Source: Streptomyces antimycoticus (GTDB lineage: Bacteria; Actinomycetota; Actinomycetes; Streptomycetales; Streptomycetaceae). Taken from it: 64,000 nt of DNA. Of the stretch, positions 27,054 to 35,661 are shown in pieces. Where the stretch lies: the NCBI RefSeq assembly GCF_005405925.1, contig NZ_BJHV01000001.1:124001-188000 (forward strand), given 5' to 3'. How positions within the stretch are numbered: position 1 is the first letter of the stretch; each line of letters begins with the position of its first letter. Under the pieces are notes generated by a model that did not search any database, was not told the DNA's origin, and worked only from the letters and a program-made list of their open reading frames with translations. The position numbers and the translations under genes were made by a program.

Positions 27054-27953
27054 ATGGAAACACGCCGCCTGCAGATGCTGGCCGAGCTGGCCCGGCGAGG
27101 CTCGATGCGCGCCGTGGCCGAGGCCACCGGCACCACCACCTCGACGGTTTCTCAGCAGGTCGCCGCTTTGGCTCAGGACATGGGCACGGCACTGATCGAG
27201 CCGCACGGACGCAAGGTCAGGCTCACCCCGGCGGGCCGCCGTCTGGCGGAACACGCCGTGACGATCCTTGCGGCAGTCGAGGCCGCACAGCGGGACTTGA
27301 GTCCCGACGCCCCGCCGACCGGCACAGTGCGCGTGGCAGGCTTCGCCACGGCCATTCGCGCCCAACTGCTGCCCATCATCAGCGGTTTGTCCACCAGCCA
27401 TCCTGAGCTCAGCATCCTGGTCCGCGAGCACGAACCCGCCGAAGCCCTCCATCTGCTGGCCAACGACGAGGCCGACCTCGCGCTCACCTACGACTACAAC
27501 CTGGCACCGGCCGAGCCGGACCCCGCGGTCACGATCACCCCACTGTGGACCGCTCCCTGGGGTCTGGGCATTCCTGACCATGTCGCCCGTCCCTCGGCAC
27601 CGGGCGCCCCGGAGGTCTTCCGCTGGTTCCGCACGGCGGATTGGATCGGCAACTCGCGCAACACCGGTGACGAGACCGTCATCCGGACACTCGCCTCCAT
27701 GGCCGGCTTCACCCCCCACCTCACCCACCAGGCGGACAACCTCAACCTCGTACAGGGCATGATCGCGGCAGGAATGGGCGTGGGGCTGCTGCCGATGGGC
27801 ACCGCCACGTTGCCCGGTGTCCACCTGATGCCGCTCACCGCACCGGACGTTGTCCTGCGCGCCTTCGCCGTCGCCCGCCGGGGTCGCGACAGCTGGCCTC
27901 CGCTGGCCCTGCTGACCGACTTGATCATTCGGCAGTCAGCGCAGGGTGTATAG
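27054..27953 (+). CDS. LysR-family transcriptional regulator
   Basis: 299 residues. The N-terminal winged helix reads METRRLQMLAELARRGSMRA, then VAEATGTTTSTVSQQVAALA and RKVRLTPAGRRLAEHAVTIL. The effector domain follows (TGTVRVAGFATAIRAQLLPI, LSILVREHEPAEALHLL, GMIAAGMGVGLLPMGTATLP). It is a normal-length LysR protein. The start is uncertain: the ATG at 27054 is preceded directly by GGAGGG with no spacing, while an in-frame ATG at 27039 has no clear site, so a leaderless or short-leader mRNA is possible. The palindrome at 27014-27036 is its likely operator and the divergent EamA exporter its likely target. Confidence 0.9.
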   Translation: METRRLQMLAELARRGSMRAVAEATGTTTSTVSQQVAALAQDMGTALIEPHGRKVRLTPAGRRLAEHAVTILAAVEAAQRDLSPDAPPTGTVRVAGFATAIRAQLLPIISGLSTSHPELSILVREHEPAEALHLLANDEADLALTYDYNLAPAEPDPAVTITPLWTAPWGLGIPDHVARPSAPGAPEVFRWFRTADWIGNSRNTGDETVIRTLASMAGFTPHLTHQADNLNLVQGMIAAGMGVGLLPMGTATLPGVHLMPLTAPDVVLRAFAVARRGRDSWPPLALLTDLIIRQSAQGV

Positions 27954-28263
27954 CCTCCACGTGCGGTTCTACGGCGACGGTGGCGGCGACGCCTCGGCCC
28001 GGACCTTGGCCCCCGGCACCAGCGCAGAACGCGCTGGACACGACTTCCGAGGAAAGGCCATGCCGGTGAGACCGGCCGCCTGGGAAGGCCAAACTGCCGC
28101 GCCGGGAACAGCCGGTCCGGCCGACAATGTTGCATCGTTCAAGGGACCGGCGTCGCACGGGTGGGAACAAGGTCATCCGCCCCGATGGGATCCGGGCCCC
28201 GGGATCGCGGAACACCCGCCGCGCACTCGGACCATGGCATATTTCTGCAGGAGGACTTTTTTC
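27954..28263. other. Non-coding region upstream of the PIG-L gene
   Basis: About 310 bases with no gene-like frame that I trust. It ends in a good AGGAGG site nine bases before the ATG at 28264. I see no strong palindrome or promoter consensus. Confidence 0.5.
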
Positions 28264-29097
28264 ATGACTGACCGGCCTTTGACGCTTATGGCAGTACACG
28301 CCCACCCCGACGACGAGGCCACCGGAACCGGAGGGGTCCTCGCCCGGTACGCGGCGGAGGGCATTCGTACGGTTCTCGTGACGTGTACCGACGGCGGTTG
28401 CGGTGACGGAGCGGGAGGTGTCAAGCCGGGCGATCCCGGGCACGATCCGGCGGCGGTCGCCTTGATGCGCCGTCAAGAACTCGAGGCGAGTTGTGAGGTC
28501 CTGAAGGTCAGCGATCTGGAGATGCTGGACTATGCCGACTCCGGAATGATCGGCTGGCCGAGCAACGACGCCCCTGGATCCTTCTGGCAGACCCCCGTGG
28601 AGGAAGGCGCCGCCCGACTCGCGGAACTCATGCGGCACTACCGCCCCGATGTGGTCGTCACCTATGACGAGAACGGCTTCTACGGCCACCCCGACCACAT
28701 CCAGGCCCATCGCATCACGATGGCGGCGCTGGAGATGACCGAGCTGACGCCGAAGGTGTACTGGACGACGATGCCCCACTCGGGGATGAAGCGGTTCGGC
28801 GAGGCCATGCGCGAGTTCCATGAGGACATGCCGGAGCCGGATCCTGCCGAGGCCGCCGCGATGGCCGAGATCGGCCTCCCCGACGATGAGATCACCACGT
28901 GGGTGGACACCACTGCGTTCAGCGGTCAGAAGTTCGACGCGCTGGCCGCGCACGCCAGTCAGGGCGAGAACATCTTCTTTCTCAAGATGGGCAAGGAGAG
29001 GTTCGGCGAGTTGATGGGCATGGAGACCTTCCTCCGCGTCCAGGACGCCACCGGCGCGGCCGTACCGGAGAACGATCTCTTCGCCGGACTGCGCTGA
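28264..29097 (+). CDS. PIG-L family deacetylase/amidase (Mca/MshB-like)
   Basis: 277 residues. The zinc-binding motif AHPDDE is at residues 13-18 and the third ligand His occurs in NGFYGHPDHIQAHRITM. The general layout (GTGGVLARYAAEGIRTVLVT, TDGGCGD) resembles actinobacterial mycothiol S-conjugate amidase Mca and the deacetylase MshB. Mca removes toxic mycothiol conjugates; MshB makes mycothiol. This paralogue probably hydrolyses an N-acyl glucosaminyl compound, but which one cannot be told. AGGAGG precedes the start, and a very strong hairpin terminator follows, so it is transcribed alone. Confidence 0.87.
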   Translation: MTDRPLTLMAVHAHPDDEATGTGGVLARYAAEGIRTVLVTCTDGGCGDGAGGVKPGDPGHDPAAVALMRRQELEASCEVLKVSDLEMLDYADSGMIGWPSNDAPGSFWQTPVEEGAARLAELMRHYRPDVVVTYDENGFYGHPDHIQAHRITMAALEMTELTPKVYWTTMPHSGMKRFGEAMREFHEDMPEPDPAEAAAMAEIGLPDDEITTWVDTTAFSGQKFDALAAHASQGENIFFLKMGKERFGELMGMETFLRVQDATGAAVPENDLFAGLR

Positions 29098-29103
29098 TCC
29101 GAC

Positions 29104-29152
29104 CGGCAGCCCGCGACCACCTGGCAGCCTGCCAGGTGGTCGCGGGCTGCCG
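29104..29152. terminator. Very strong hairpin terminator
   Basis: Two perfect 23-base arms (29104-29126 and 29130-29152, starting CGGCAGCCCGCGACC) enclose a three-base loop. It begins seven bases after the PIG-L stop codon. There is no T-tract, which is normal for Streptomyces terminators. Confidence 0.92.
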
Positions 29153-29474
29153 ACTCGGCAGGTACGCGAGACCCCGGGTCACCAGCCCTACGCCGCGCCG
29201 CTCCCCGCAGGGGCTGTGACCGCCATCACATACGTTCTTGTGTCGAGAATGCCGAGAACATCGCGCCGGCTCCGTCCCAGGGGCACGAGCGGACACGACG
29301 GGCCGCATGACCACAGCAGCGACAGCAATCGGCCTGCGGACATGGGCGCAATTCTCCTCGGAAACCCTGACAGCAGGTGGCACACCGCTCCCCTAGCGTC
29401 AATCCACGTCCGGCCCGGACCTCACCAGCCGGGGAGTCCGCGCCTGGAGAAGAGCGTCGAAGAGGAGTTGCGCC
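29153..29474. other. Intergenic region with a CRP-like site
   Basis: About 320 bases with no convincing gene. It contains TGTGACCGCCATCACA (29215-29230), a perfect TGTGA-N6-TCACA palindrome like the CRP consensus, about 245 bases ahead of the NIPSNAP gene. Confidence 0.5.
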
Positions 29475-30176
29475 GTGTCCCCCACCGACCCTGTCTGCCG
29501 TCCTGCTGTGATCGAGCTTCGCCAGTACACGCTGCGTCCCGGCCGACGCGACGAGCTCATCGAACTGTTCGACCGGGAGTTCGTCGAAACGCAGGAGGAG
29601 ACGGGGATGGTCGTGCTCGCCCAGTTTCGGGACCTCGACGATCCGAACCGCTTCGTCTGGTTGCGCGGGTTCGGGGACATGGCGGCACGGCACCGTGCGC
29701 TGACGGCCTTCTACGGCGGACCGGTGTGGGCCGAGCACGGTCCCCAGGCCAACGCCACCATGGTTGACTCCGACGACGTCCTGCTGCTGCGGCCGCTGTC
29801 AGCCGGGAGCGGCTTCGCCGTCCGCCCGTCCCAGCGGCCCCGGACCGGCGCTCCGGCACCGGATCGGTTCGTCTCCGCCACCGTGTGGTCCTTCCCTCCC
29901 GGACGGTCCGAGGGCATCGCGCTCATCCAGGACGGGCTCCTCCCCGTGCTCCACATGACGGGACCCGCACCACTCGCCGTCCTGACCACCGAGACGGCGC
30001 ACAACACCTTCACCAGGCTGCCGGTCCGCACCGGAGAGAACGTCGCCGCCGTCTTCACGTCCTACCCCGACGAACGTGCGTGTCGCCGGCATCTTGCCGA
30101 GGTGCGGGCCCACCCCCTCAGCCGGGAGATCCTGCCGGACATCGGCAGAGAACAGACTGCGGCCCCCGGACACTGA
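29475..30176 (+). CDS. NIPSNAP-family protein
   Basis: 233 residues. The NIPSNAP ferredoxin-like core is at the N-terminus: VIELRQYTLRPGRRDELIEL, FDREFVETQEETGMVVLAQF, FVWLRGFGDMAARHRALTAF and YGGPVWAEHGPQANATMVDS. A second, weaker repeat fills the C-terminal half (SATVWSFPPGRSEGIALIQ, VAAVFTSYPDERACRRHLAE). Members are dimeric alpha/beta-barrel proteins of mostly unknown function, sometimes oxygenase-like. The GTG start has GAGGAG seven bases upstream. It stands alone, convergent with the release-factor-like gene. Confidence 0.85.
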   Translation: MSPTDPVCRPAVIELRQYTLRPGRRDELIELFDREFVETQEETGMVVLAQFRDLDDPNRFVWLRGFGDMAARHRALTAFYGGPVWAEHGPQANATMVDSDDVLLLRPLSAGSGFAVRPSQRPRTGAPAPDRFVSATVWSFPPGRSEGIALIQDGLLPVLHMTGPAPLAVLTTETAHNTFTRLPVRTGENVAAVFTSYPDERACRRHLAEVRAHPLSREILPDIGREQTAAPGH

Positions 30177-30264
30177 GACTGGCGCCCACAGGCCGCTCGC
30201 TCATCTCCTGACACGAGCGCACAGGGCCTGGAAGTGCTCGGACCGCTCCGCCGAACTCCTGGTG

Positions 30265-31353
30265 TCAGTACCGCAGCAGGGCTGCGACGCCGTCCGTGCA
30301 GGGGGGAAGGATCCCGGTGAACGAGGCGCCGCCGAGGACAGCCGAGCGCAGCAGAAGCGGCGCCGCCGGAGCGCTGAAAGCCGTCGGGTCCTCACCGAGC
30401 GCCGCCGAGTCGGTGCCCAGGGCACGCGGGTCGCGGCGGGAGGCGTACAGGGTGGGGTCCCCACCGCGGTCGGCGGCCAGCAGCAACGTCTCCACCCGCC
30501 CCTCGGCCAAGGCTTCCTTGACTGCCGGAATGCCCTGCAACGCCCTGCCACCGGCCAGCTCGCCCTCCAGACGGTCCAGCACGGCGCGGTGACGGGCGGT
30601 CATTGCCTCGTGCATGGCGGCGTCCACGCTCGCCCGCAGGCCCTCCCGGGCGGAGGCGTCGGTGCGGCCGCCCTCGACGTACACCACCTCCGCGTCCAGC
30701 GGACGTGCGGCAAGATGCTCACGCAGCAGTCCCACCGCCTTGGGGTCCCCGGCAATCAGCACCACGGCGGCCTCGACGGCGGCCGCGGCGGCCCGTACGT
30801 CGTCAGCCGCCTGCCCGGTGTTCTCTGTCCACACGTTGACGGTGCGCCGGTGGTAGGAGGCCTGTGCCTCAGCGCCCGCGCGCACACGGGTGATGTGCAG
30901 CGTGCTGCCGTTGAACGTGCGACGCAGAGTCGGCTCGTACCCGGTGGCCGGGTAGGCCTCCACGTCCGCCCCCTCCCGGTCCACGGCCACGACCACATGC
31001 GGCAGCTGGTGGTCGCGATCGATCGCCACGCCCAGCGGATCAGGCACCGGCAGCACCTGTGCGCTGTCCGCCGCGGGTGGCTCCACGAGGGTGAAGGCCC
31101 CCAGCAGCCGACCGGCCGAGACGAACAGCGCCTCGCCCTGCGGGCCGGGCAGTTCCGGGGCGCCTCCCACGATGTCGTCCAGCACGGCGAGGTCCGTCTC
31201 CTGTGCGCCCTGCTCGCTCAAGGACCGCCGGGCCGCCCGCCGGCGCAGCTCGATCTGCTTGTCGGCGTCGTGCGCCCCACGTGAGGTGTCCAGGTGGACG
31301 GACACGACGGAGGCGTCGCCCGCGTACAGAGGCTGGAGGAAGGCAAGATCCAT
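30265..31353 (-). CDS. Rv2629/Balon-like protein (bacterial eRF1/Pelota-fold family)
   Basis: 362 residues. The N-terminus (VVSVHLDTSRGAHDADKQIE, LRRRAARRSLSEQGAQETDL) and the centre (ITRVRAGAEAQASYHRRTVN, then VWTENTGQAADDVRAAAAAV) match the actinobacterial Rv2629 family. These proteins share the archaeo-eukaryotic release factor 1/Pelota fold. Members related to Balon bind the ribosomal A site during dormancy, so a role as a ribosome hibernation factor is the best inference. The C-terminal domain (ALAEGRVETLLLAADRGGDP) is the L7Ae-like module of eRF1. It is transcribed alone, with an inverted repeat GACAG-N11-CTGTC at 31405-31425 upstream that might be a stress-regulator site. Confidence 0.85.
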   Translation of the reverse strand: MDLAFLQPLYAGDASVVSVHLDTSRGAHDADKQIELRRRAARRSLSEQGAQETDLAVLDDIVGGAPELPGPQGEALFVSAGRLLGAFTLVEPPAADSAQVLPVPDPLGVAIDRDHQLPHVVVAVDREGADVEAYPATGYEPTLRRTFNGSTLHITRVRAGAEAQASYHRRTVNVWTENTGQAADDVRAAAAAVEAAVVLIAGDPKAVGLLREHLAARPLDAEVVYVEGGRTDASAREGLRASVDAAMHEAMTARHRAVLDRLEGELAGGRALQGIPAVKEALAEGRVETLLLAADRGGDPTLYASRRDPRALGTDSAALGEDPTAFSAPAAPLLLRSAVLGGASFTGILPPCTDGVAALLRY

Positions 31354-31574
31354 GGTAGTTCCGGGCAGTCGCCCTGCCGCCTTTCCCTGGGGTTCACCGC
31401 ACCGGACAGCACGATAAGTCCTGTCGTAGCAGATGCGGACATTTCGCCCGTTGGTAGGCGGGTTGCCTCATGGCAGGCCCGGCGTCGCCGGCCGCGGTAC
31501 GGGCACTGCCGTCTTCGCCGCCCCTGGCCGAGCGGTCTCCAGGATGTCGGTGTGATGCGGCTGCCCACCAGGGT

Positions 31575-32069
31575 CTATGCCAACGCGACATGGGTGCCGA
31601 AGGCCCGGGCGTGATAGGTGAGCGGGGCGCCCTTGGCGGCTTGGGCCGCCAGGACGTTGCCCAGGGCGACCACGTGGTCTCCTCCCTCCACCACATCCGC
31701 GACCTCGCAGGCCAGCCAGCCGGGGGCGGCGGATAGCCGGGGGACGCCCCCGTCCACCTCCCAGGACACGCCGGTGAACCTTCCGGCGCCCCCCTTGCGC
31801 GCAAAGGCCAGCGCCAGCGCGGATTGCCCGTGCCCCAGGACATTGACTCCGAACCGCAGCGACGACTTGATCAACGCCAAGAGTTCCGAACGACGGTCGA
31901 GGGCGATCAGGACCATGGGCGGTTGCATCGAGAGCGACGCAAAGGCACTGACCGTGGTGCCGTGCGGCCGTCGTCCGTCCATCGCGGTGACGACGGTCAC
32001 CGGCGTGGCCACACCGGCCATCACCTCGCGGAAGGCAGAGGTCAGCGGCTCATTCTCGGATGCGGCCAT
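31575..32069 (-). CDS. Flavin reductase family protein (HpaC/DszD-like)
   Basis: 164 residues with the split-barrel FMN-binding fold: FREVMAGVATPVTVVTAMDG, GTTVSAFASLSMQPPMVLIA, LALIKSSLRFGVNVLGHGQS and a C-terminal GGDHVVALGNVLAAQAAKGA followed by APLTYHARAFG. Such proteins make reduced flavin with NAD(P)H and supply it to two-component monooxygenases. A DszC/HpaH-like flavin oxygenase gene lies 1.4 kb away at 33437, so this may be its partner. The ATG has GGGAG nearby. The assignment to the family is firm; the pairing is inferred from distance. Confidence 0.88.
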   Translation of the reverse strand: MAASENEPLTSAFREVMAGVATPVTVVTAMDGRRPHGTTVSAFASLSMQPPMVLIALDRRSELLALIKSSLRFGVNVLGHGQSALALAFARKGGAGRFTGVSWEVDGGVPRLSAAPGWLACEVADVVEGGDHVVALGNVLAAQAAKGAPLTYHARAFGTHVALA

Positions 32070-32183
32070 CGCAGCTCCCTGGATGGAAAATGGCGGTGTG
32101 GCACAGAGGTGCTGGGCGGCATGTCCTGTCCGCTGAACAGCCTCCGTCCTGCGTGCTGTTCGTCGGGACGGCTGCGGCCGGCC

Positions 32184-33181
32184 CTACAGCTGAAGGATCA
32201 GCTTTCCGGTGTTGGCTCCGGTGAACAGGCCGCGAAGCAGGCTCGGAAAGTCCCCGAGGCCGCCTTCCACTACATGCTCGGCCGAGGTCAACTTGCCTTC
32301 CGCAAGCCACTGGGCGAGTTGCCGGGTCGCCTCGGGGTAGCGGTCCTCGTAGTCGAATACGACCATGCCGGTCATCGATGCCCGGTTCACGAGCAGCGAC
32401 ATGTAGTTCGCCGGGCCTTTCGGACGCTGGTCGTTGTATTGGGACATCGCACCGCTGATGACGACGCGTGCCCCGCGCGCGAGCCTGGTCAGCACCGCGT
32501 CCAGGATCGGGCCGCCGACGTTGTCGAAGTACACATCCACGCCGCTCGGGGCGTACTCGCGCAAGGCTTTCCGCACGTCGTCGCTCTTGTAGTCGATGGC
32601 CGCGTCGAAGCCGATCGTTTCGACCAGGGTCCGGCATTTCTCCGGGCCGCCCGCGATACCGATGGCGCGGCAGCCGGTGATCTTGGCGATCTGACCCACC
32701 ATGCTGCCGACGGCGCCCCTGCGCCCGACACCACAACGGTGTCGCCCCGCTGTATACGGGCGACGTCGAAGAGACCGAAGTACGCGGTGAGGCCGGTGAT
32801 GCCGAGCGCACCGAGGTACGTCGTCTTCGGCGCGATCGAGGTATCGATCTTGTGGAGGCCCGTGCCGTCGGACAGCGCGTATTCCTGAACGCCGAAGGCT
32901 CCGTAGAGCTCGTCGCCGACCGCGTAGTCGGGATGCCGGGACGCGATGACCGTGCCGATCCCGCCGGCCCTCATGACGGCGCCGAGGTCCACGGGGGGTA
33001 CGTAGGACGCACCCGGGTTCATCCAGCTCCGCATCGCCGGGTCGATGGAGATGAGATCGACCTTGACGACGACCTGCCCCTCGCCTGGTGCGGGTATCTC
33101 AGCGGTGGTGAGGGTGAAGTCGGAGTCCTTCACATCGCCTTCGGGGCGTGCGGCGAGCACCATCTGGTGATTGATGTCCAT
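32184..33181 (-). pseudogene. NADP-dependent MDR oxidoreductase (CurA/leukotriene B4 dehydrogenase type), one frameshift
   Basis: Starting MDINHQMVLAARPEGDVKDS, the gene reads as a zinc-free medium-chain reductase up to QRGDTVVVSGA. It then needs a frame change to continue GSMVGQIAKITGCRAIGIAG and on to TGANTGKLILQL. The break falls within the nucleotide-binding glycine motif, at the C run 32716-32719 (plus strand). Adding one base gives a normal protein of about 332 residues. Enzymes of this group reduce the double bond of alpha,beta-unsaturated ketones and aldehydes. It sits between the flavin reductase and the divergent flavoenzyme operon. Confidence 0.82.
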
Positions 33182-33436
33182 GGTTTCCCTTTTCCGTTGC
33201 GTGTCGCCTGCCCGGCGCGCGGCAGCGCCACAGCACACAAGCCTCCGGTGCCCGCGCCTACGGCCACGAGCTCGGCGTCATGCGCAGCTCGGTGATGGTC
33301 TGTCACATCCCCGACCGCATGATGCCCCCTTCGACTTGACTGCTGCGGCACGGAGCGAAAGTATAACGGCTGAACTAGTAAAGCAAATGAACCACTTAAC
33401 GCCAAAGCAAGCACCTGCGCCGAGGAGAGGTCTCCC

Positions 33437-34609
33437 ATGCCCCACACGCTTCACGAGACGGACGCGAATCAGGGAAGTCTCAGGGAGGCGGCGGACCGTA
33501 TCCGTCTCCAGGCGCAGGCCGCGGCCGCGGACAGCGAACGGGAGCGCCGGCTGAGCCCGGAGCTGATCGATGCGCTCCGTGACTCAGGGCTGATGCGCTG
33601 CGGAGCGCCCGAGACTCTCGGAGCCGCACAGGCCCCGCCCGCCGTCTCCCTCGAATGCGCCGAGACGATCGCGCGCGGCGACGCCGCCACCGGCTGGTGC
33701 GTCTCGATCGCTCTCACCAGCAGCCTGCTCGCGGCATACCTTCCGGAGAAGGGTGCCGCCGAGACCTTCGGTGACCCACGGGCGATCGCGGCGGGCGTGT
33801 GGGCGCCGCGGGCGAAGGCCCGCCCGGTCGACGGAGGCGTGGTCGTCTCCGGCCGCTGGTCGTTCTGCAGCGGGATCACGCACGCGGACTACTTCTTCGG
33901 CGGCTGCGTCCTGGACGACGGCCGTGGCGACAAGGACGGTGCGCCGACGCTCCGCGCGGTCGGGATCCCGGCCGAACAGCTACGGATACTCGACACCTGG
34001 CACACGTCCGGCCTTCGCGCGACGGGCAGCCATGACGCCGTCGCCGAGGAGGTGTTCGTCCCCGACCACCGCGTACTGGCCCTGGACGGCGGTCCGCTGA
34101 TCGACGCTCCGCTGTACCGCTTTCCGATCTACGGGTACTTCGCGCTGTCCATCGCCGCCGCCGCGCTGGGCAACGCACGCGGGGCGATCGATGACCTCAT
34201 GGACCTCGCGGGCCACAAGGTGGCCACCGGCTCGCGGCGAACCCTGGCGGAGAAGGCGACCACGCAGGCCGCCGTGGGACAGGCGGAGGCCGCCTTGCGC
34301 GCCGCGCGCGCCTTCTTCTACTCCGCCATCGACGACGCCTGGCAGGCGGCGTGCACCGCCGACACAGTAGGGCTCGACCTTCGCACCGGGTTGCGGCTGG
34401 CAGCGGCCCACGCCGCTCGCACATCGGCGGAGGTCGTCCGCGCCATGTACGACCTCGGCGGCGGATCGGCGGTCTACGAAAGCTCGCCGCTCCAGCGCCG
34501 CTTCCGGGACGCGACCACCGCCACCGCCCACCTCCAGGTGAGCCCGGCCACCTGGGAGACCACCGGCCGCATCCTGCTCGGCCTCCCGACGCACGTGGCG
34601 CAGCTGTGA
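33437..34609 (+). CDS. Acyl-CoA dehydrogenase-fold flavin-dependent monooxygenase (DszC/HpaH-like)
   Basis: 390 residues. The N-terminal helical domain (LREAADRIRLQAQAAAADSE, LSPELIDALRDSGLMRCGAP) is followed by the central beta-domain (VDGGVVVSGRWSFCSGITHA, DTWHTSGLRATGSHDAVAEE) and the C-terminal helical bundle ending HLQVSPATWETTGRILLGLP. The W-x-F-x-S-G segment and the T-x-G-x-R-x-T-G-S segment are characteristic of the group D hydroxylases (HpaB/DszC/HsaA) rather than of true acyl-CoA dehydrogenases. They use reduced flavin from a partner reductase. It overlaps the LLM-type gene by four bases, so the two are co-translated. The substrate is unknown. Confidence 0.87.
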   Translation: MPHTLHETDANQGSLREAADRIRLQAQAAAADSERERRLSPELIDALRDSGLMRCGAPETLGAAQAPPAVSLECAETIARGDAATGWCVSIALTSSLLAAYLPEKGAAETFGDPRAIAAGVWAPRAKARPVDGGVVVSGRWSFCSGITHADYFFGGCVLDDGRGDKDGAPTLRAVGIPAEQLRILDTWHTSGLRATGSHDAVAEEVFVPDHRVLALDGGPLIDAPLYRFPIYGYFALSIAAAALGNARGAIDDLMDLAGHKVATGSRRTLAEKATTQAAVGQAEAALRAARAFFYSAIDDAWQAACTADTVGLDLRTGLRLAAAHAARTSAEVVRAMYDLGGGSAVYESSPLQRRFRDATTATAHLQVSPATWETTGRILLGLPTHVAQL

Positions 34610-35661
34610 GGCGGCGATCGCTCGGGGTGGTACTTCCGTACTGGCTGGACCGGCCCGACCTGGAAGCGCTCGGGATCGCCCATCAGGCGAGTGCCTGCGG
34701 CTTCGAGCGGCTGTGGCTCGGCGAGATGGCCACCTTCGACGTGTTCGCCCTCGCCACCGCCGTCGCCAACAGCACCTCGATCCCCCGGCTGACGGTCGGC
34801 CCCCTCGCGGTCGGTGTGCGCTCCCCCGTCGCCATCGCCATGGGGGCCGCCAGCGTCGCAACGCTGACGGGCACACATGTGGATGTGGCACTGGGAGCGT
34901 CCAGCCCGCACATCGTCTCCGACTGGCACGACCGCAGCTGGAGCGGCAACCCGCAGCGCACCAGGGAATCGGTCGCGGTGCTGCGTGAACTCCTCGGTGG
35001 AGGGCGCGCCGCCTTTTCCGGACGGCACATCCGCACACGGGGCTTCCGGCTCCGCCGGCCACAACCGGACTCCACGATCAGCGTCGCGGCGTTCGGGCCA
35101 CGTATGACGCGCGTCGCGGCGGAGACCGCGGACGAGGTCGTGCTGAACCTGGTGGCGCCGGAACACATCGCCCAGGTCCGCGCGTCGATCGACGCCTTCG
35201 CCGAAGCCCGCGGGCTGCCCGCACCACGGCTCGCGGTGTGGGTCACCTGTTCCGTCGAGCCGCGCCCGGACACTTACCACCAGCTCGCCTCGCAGCTGGC
35301 CGTCTACCTCCGCCCACCGGGATACGGCGAGATGTTCACCGAACTGGGCTTCGGCAGCCTCGTCCGCACGGCACGTTCCACCGCCGGCCGCCATACGCTC
35401 GTCCCAGAGATTCCCCCCGAGCTTCCGGCCGCCGTCGGCGCGATCGGCTCGGGACCTGAAGTACTGCGACGTATCGAAAGCTACTTCAACGCCGGCGCCG
35501 ACCACATCGGGCTGGTGCCCACGACGGCGGACGACTCCGACGGCGCTCAGACCTTGGCTTTCATCAGGGAACACCTCCCGGACCTCGTCTCGGGGCCGAT
35601 CGGGGCGAAGCGGCCGGCCGACGGAGACGGGATACGATCGCTCGGTGACGGACACCCCTGA
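34606..35661 (+). CDS. LLM-class flavin-dependent oxidoreductase
   Basis: 351 residues with the luciferase-like TIM barrel: LGVVLPYWLDRPDLEALGIA, GFERLWLGEMATFDVFALAT, GVRSPVAIAMGAASVATLTG, RLRRPQPDSTISVAAFGPRM and a C-terminal ESYFNAGADHIGLVPTTADD. Members use FMN or cofactor F420. The GTG start overlaps the stop of the preceding monooxygenase gene (GTGA), and its 3' end overlaps the HxlR regulator gene by 17 bases. This forms a compact three-gene operon. I infer that this enzyme and the DszC-like oxygenase act on the same compound. Confidence 0.87.
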   Translation: MRRRSLGVVLPYWLDRPDLEALGIAHQASACGFERLWLGEMATFDVFALATAVANSTSIPRLTVGPLAVGVRSPVAIAMGAASVATLTGTHVDVALGASSPHIVSDWHDRSWSGNPQRTRESVAVLRELLGGGRAAFSGRHIRTRGFRLRRPQPDSTISVAAFGPRMTRVAAETADEVVLNLVAPEHIAQVRASIDAFAEARGLPAPRLAVWVTCSVEPRPDTYHQLASQLAVYLRPPGYGEMFTELGFGSLVRTARSTAGRHTLVPEIPPELPAAVGAIGSGPEVLRRIESYFNAGADHIGLVPTTADDSDGAQTLAFIREHLPDLVSGPIGAKRPADGDGIRSLGDGHP

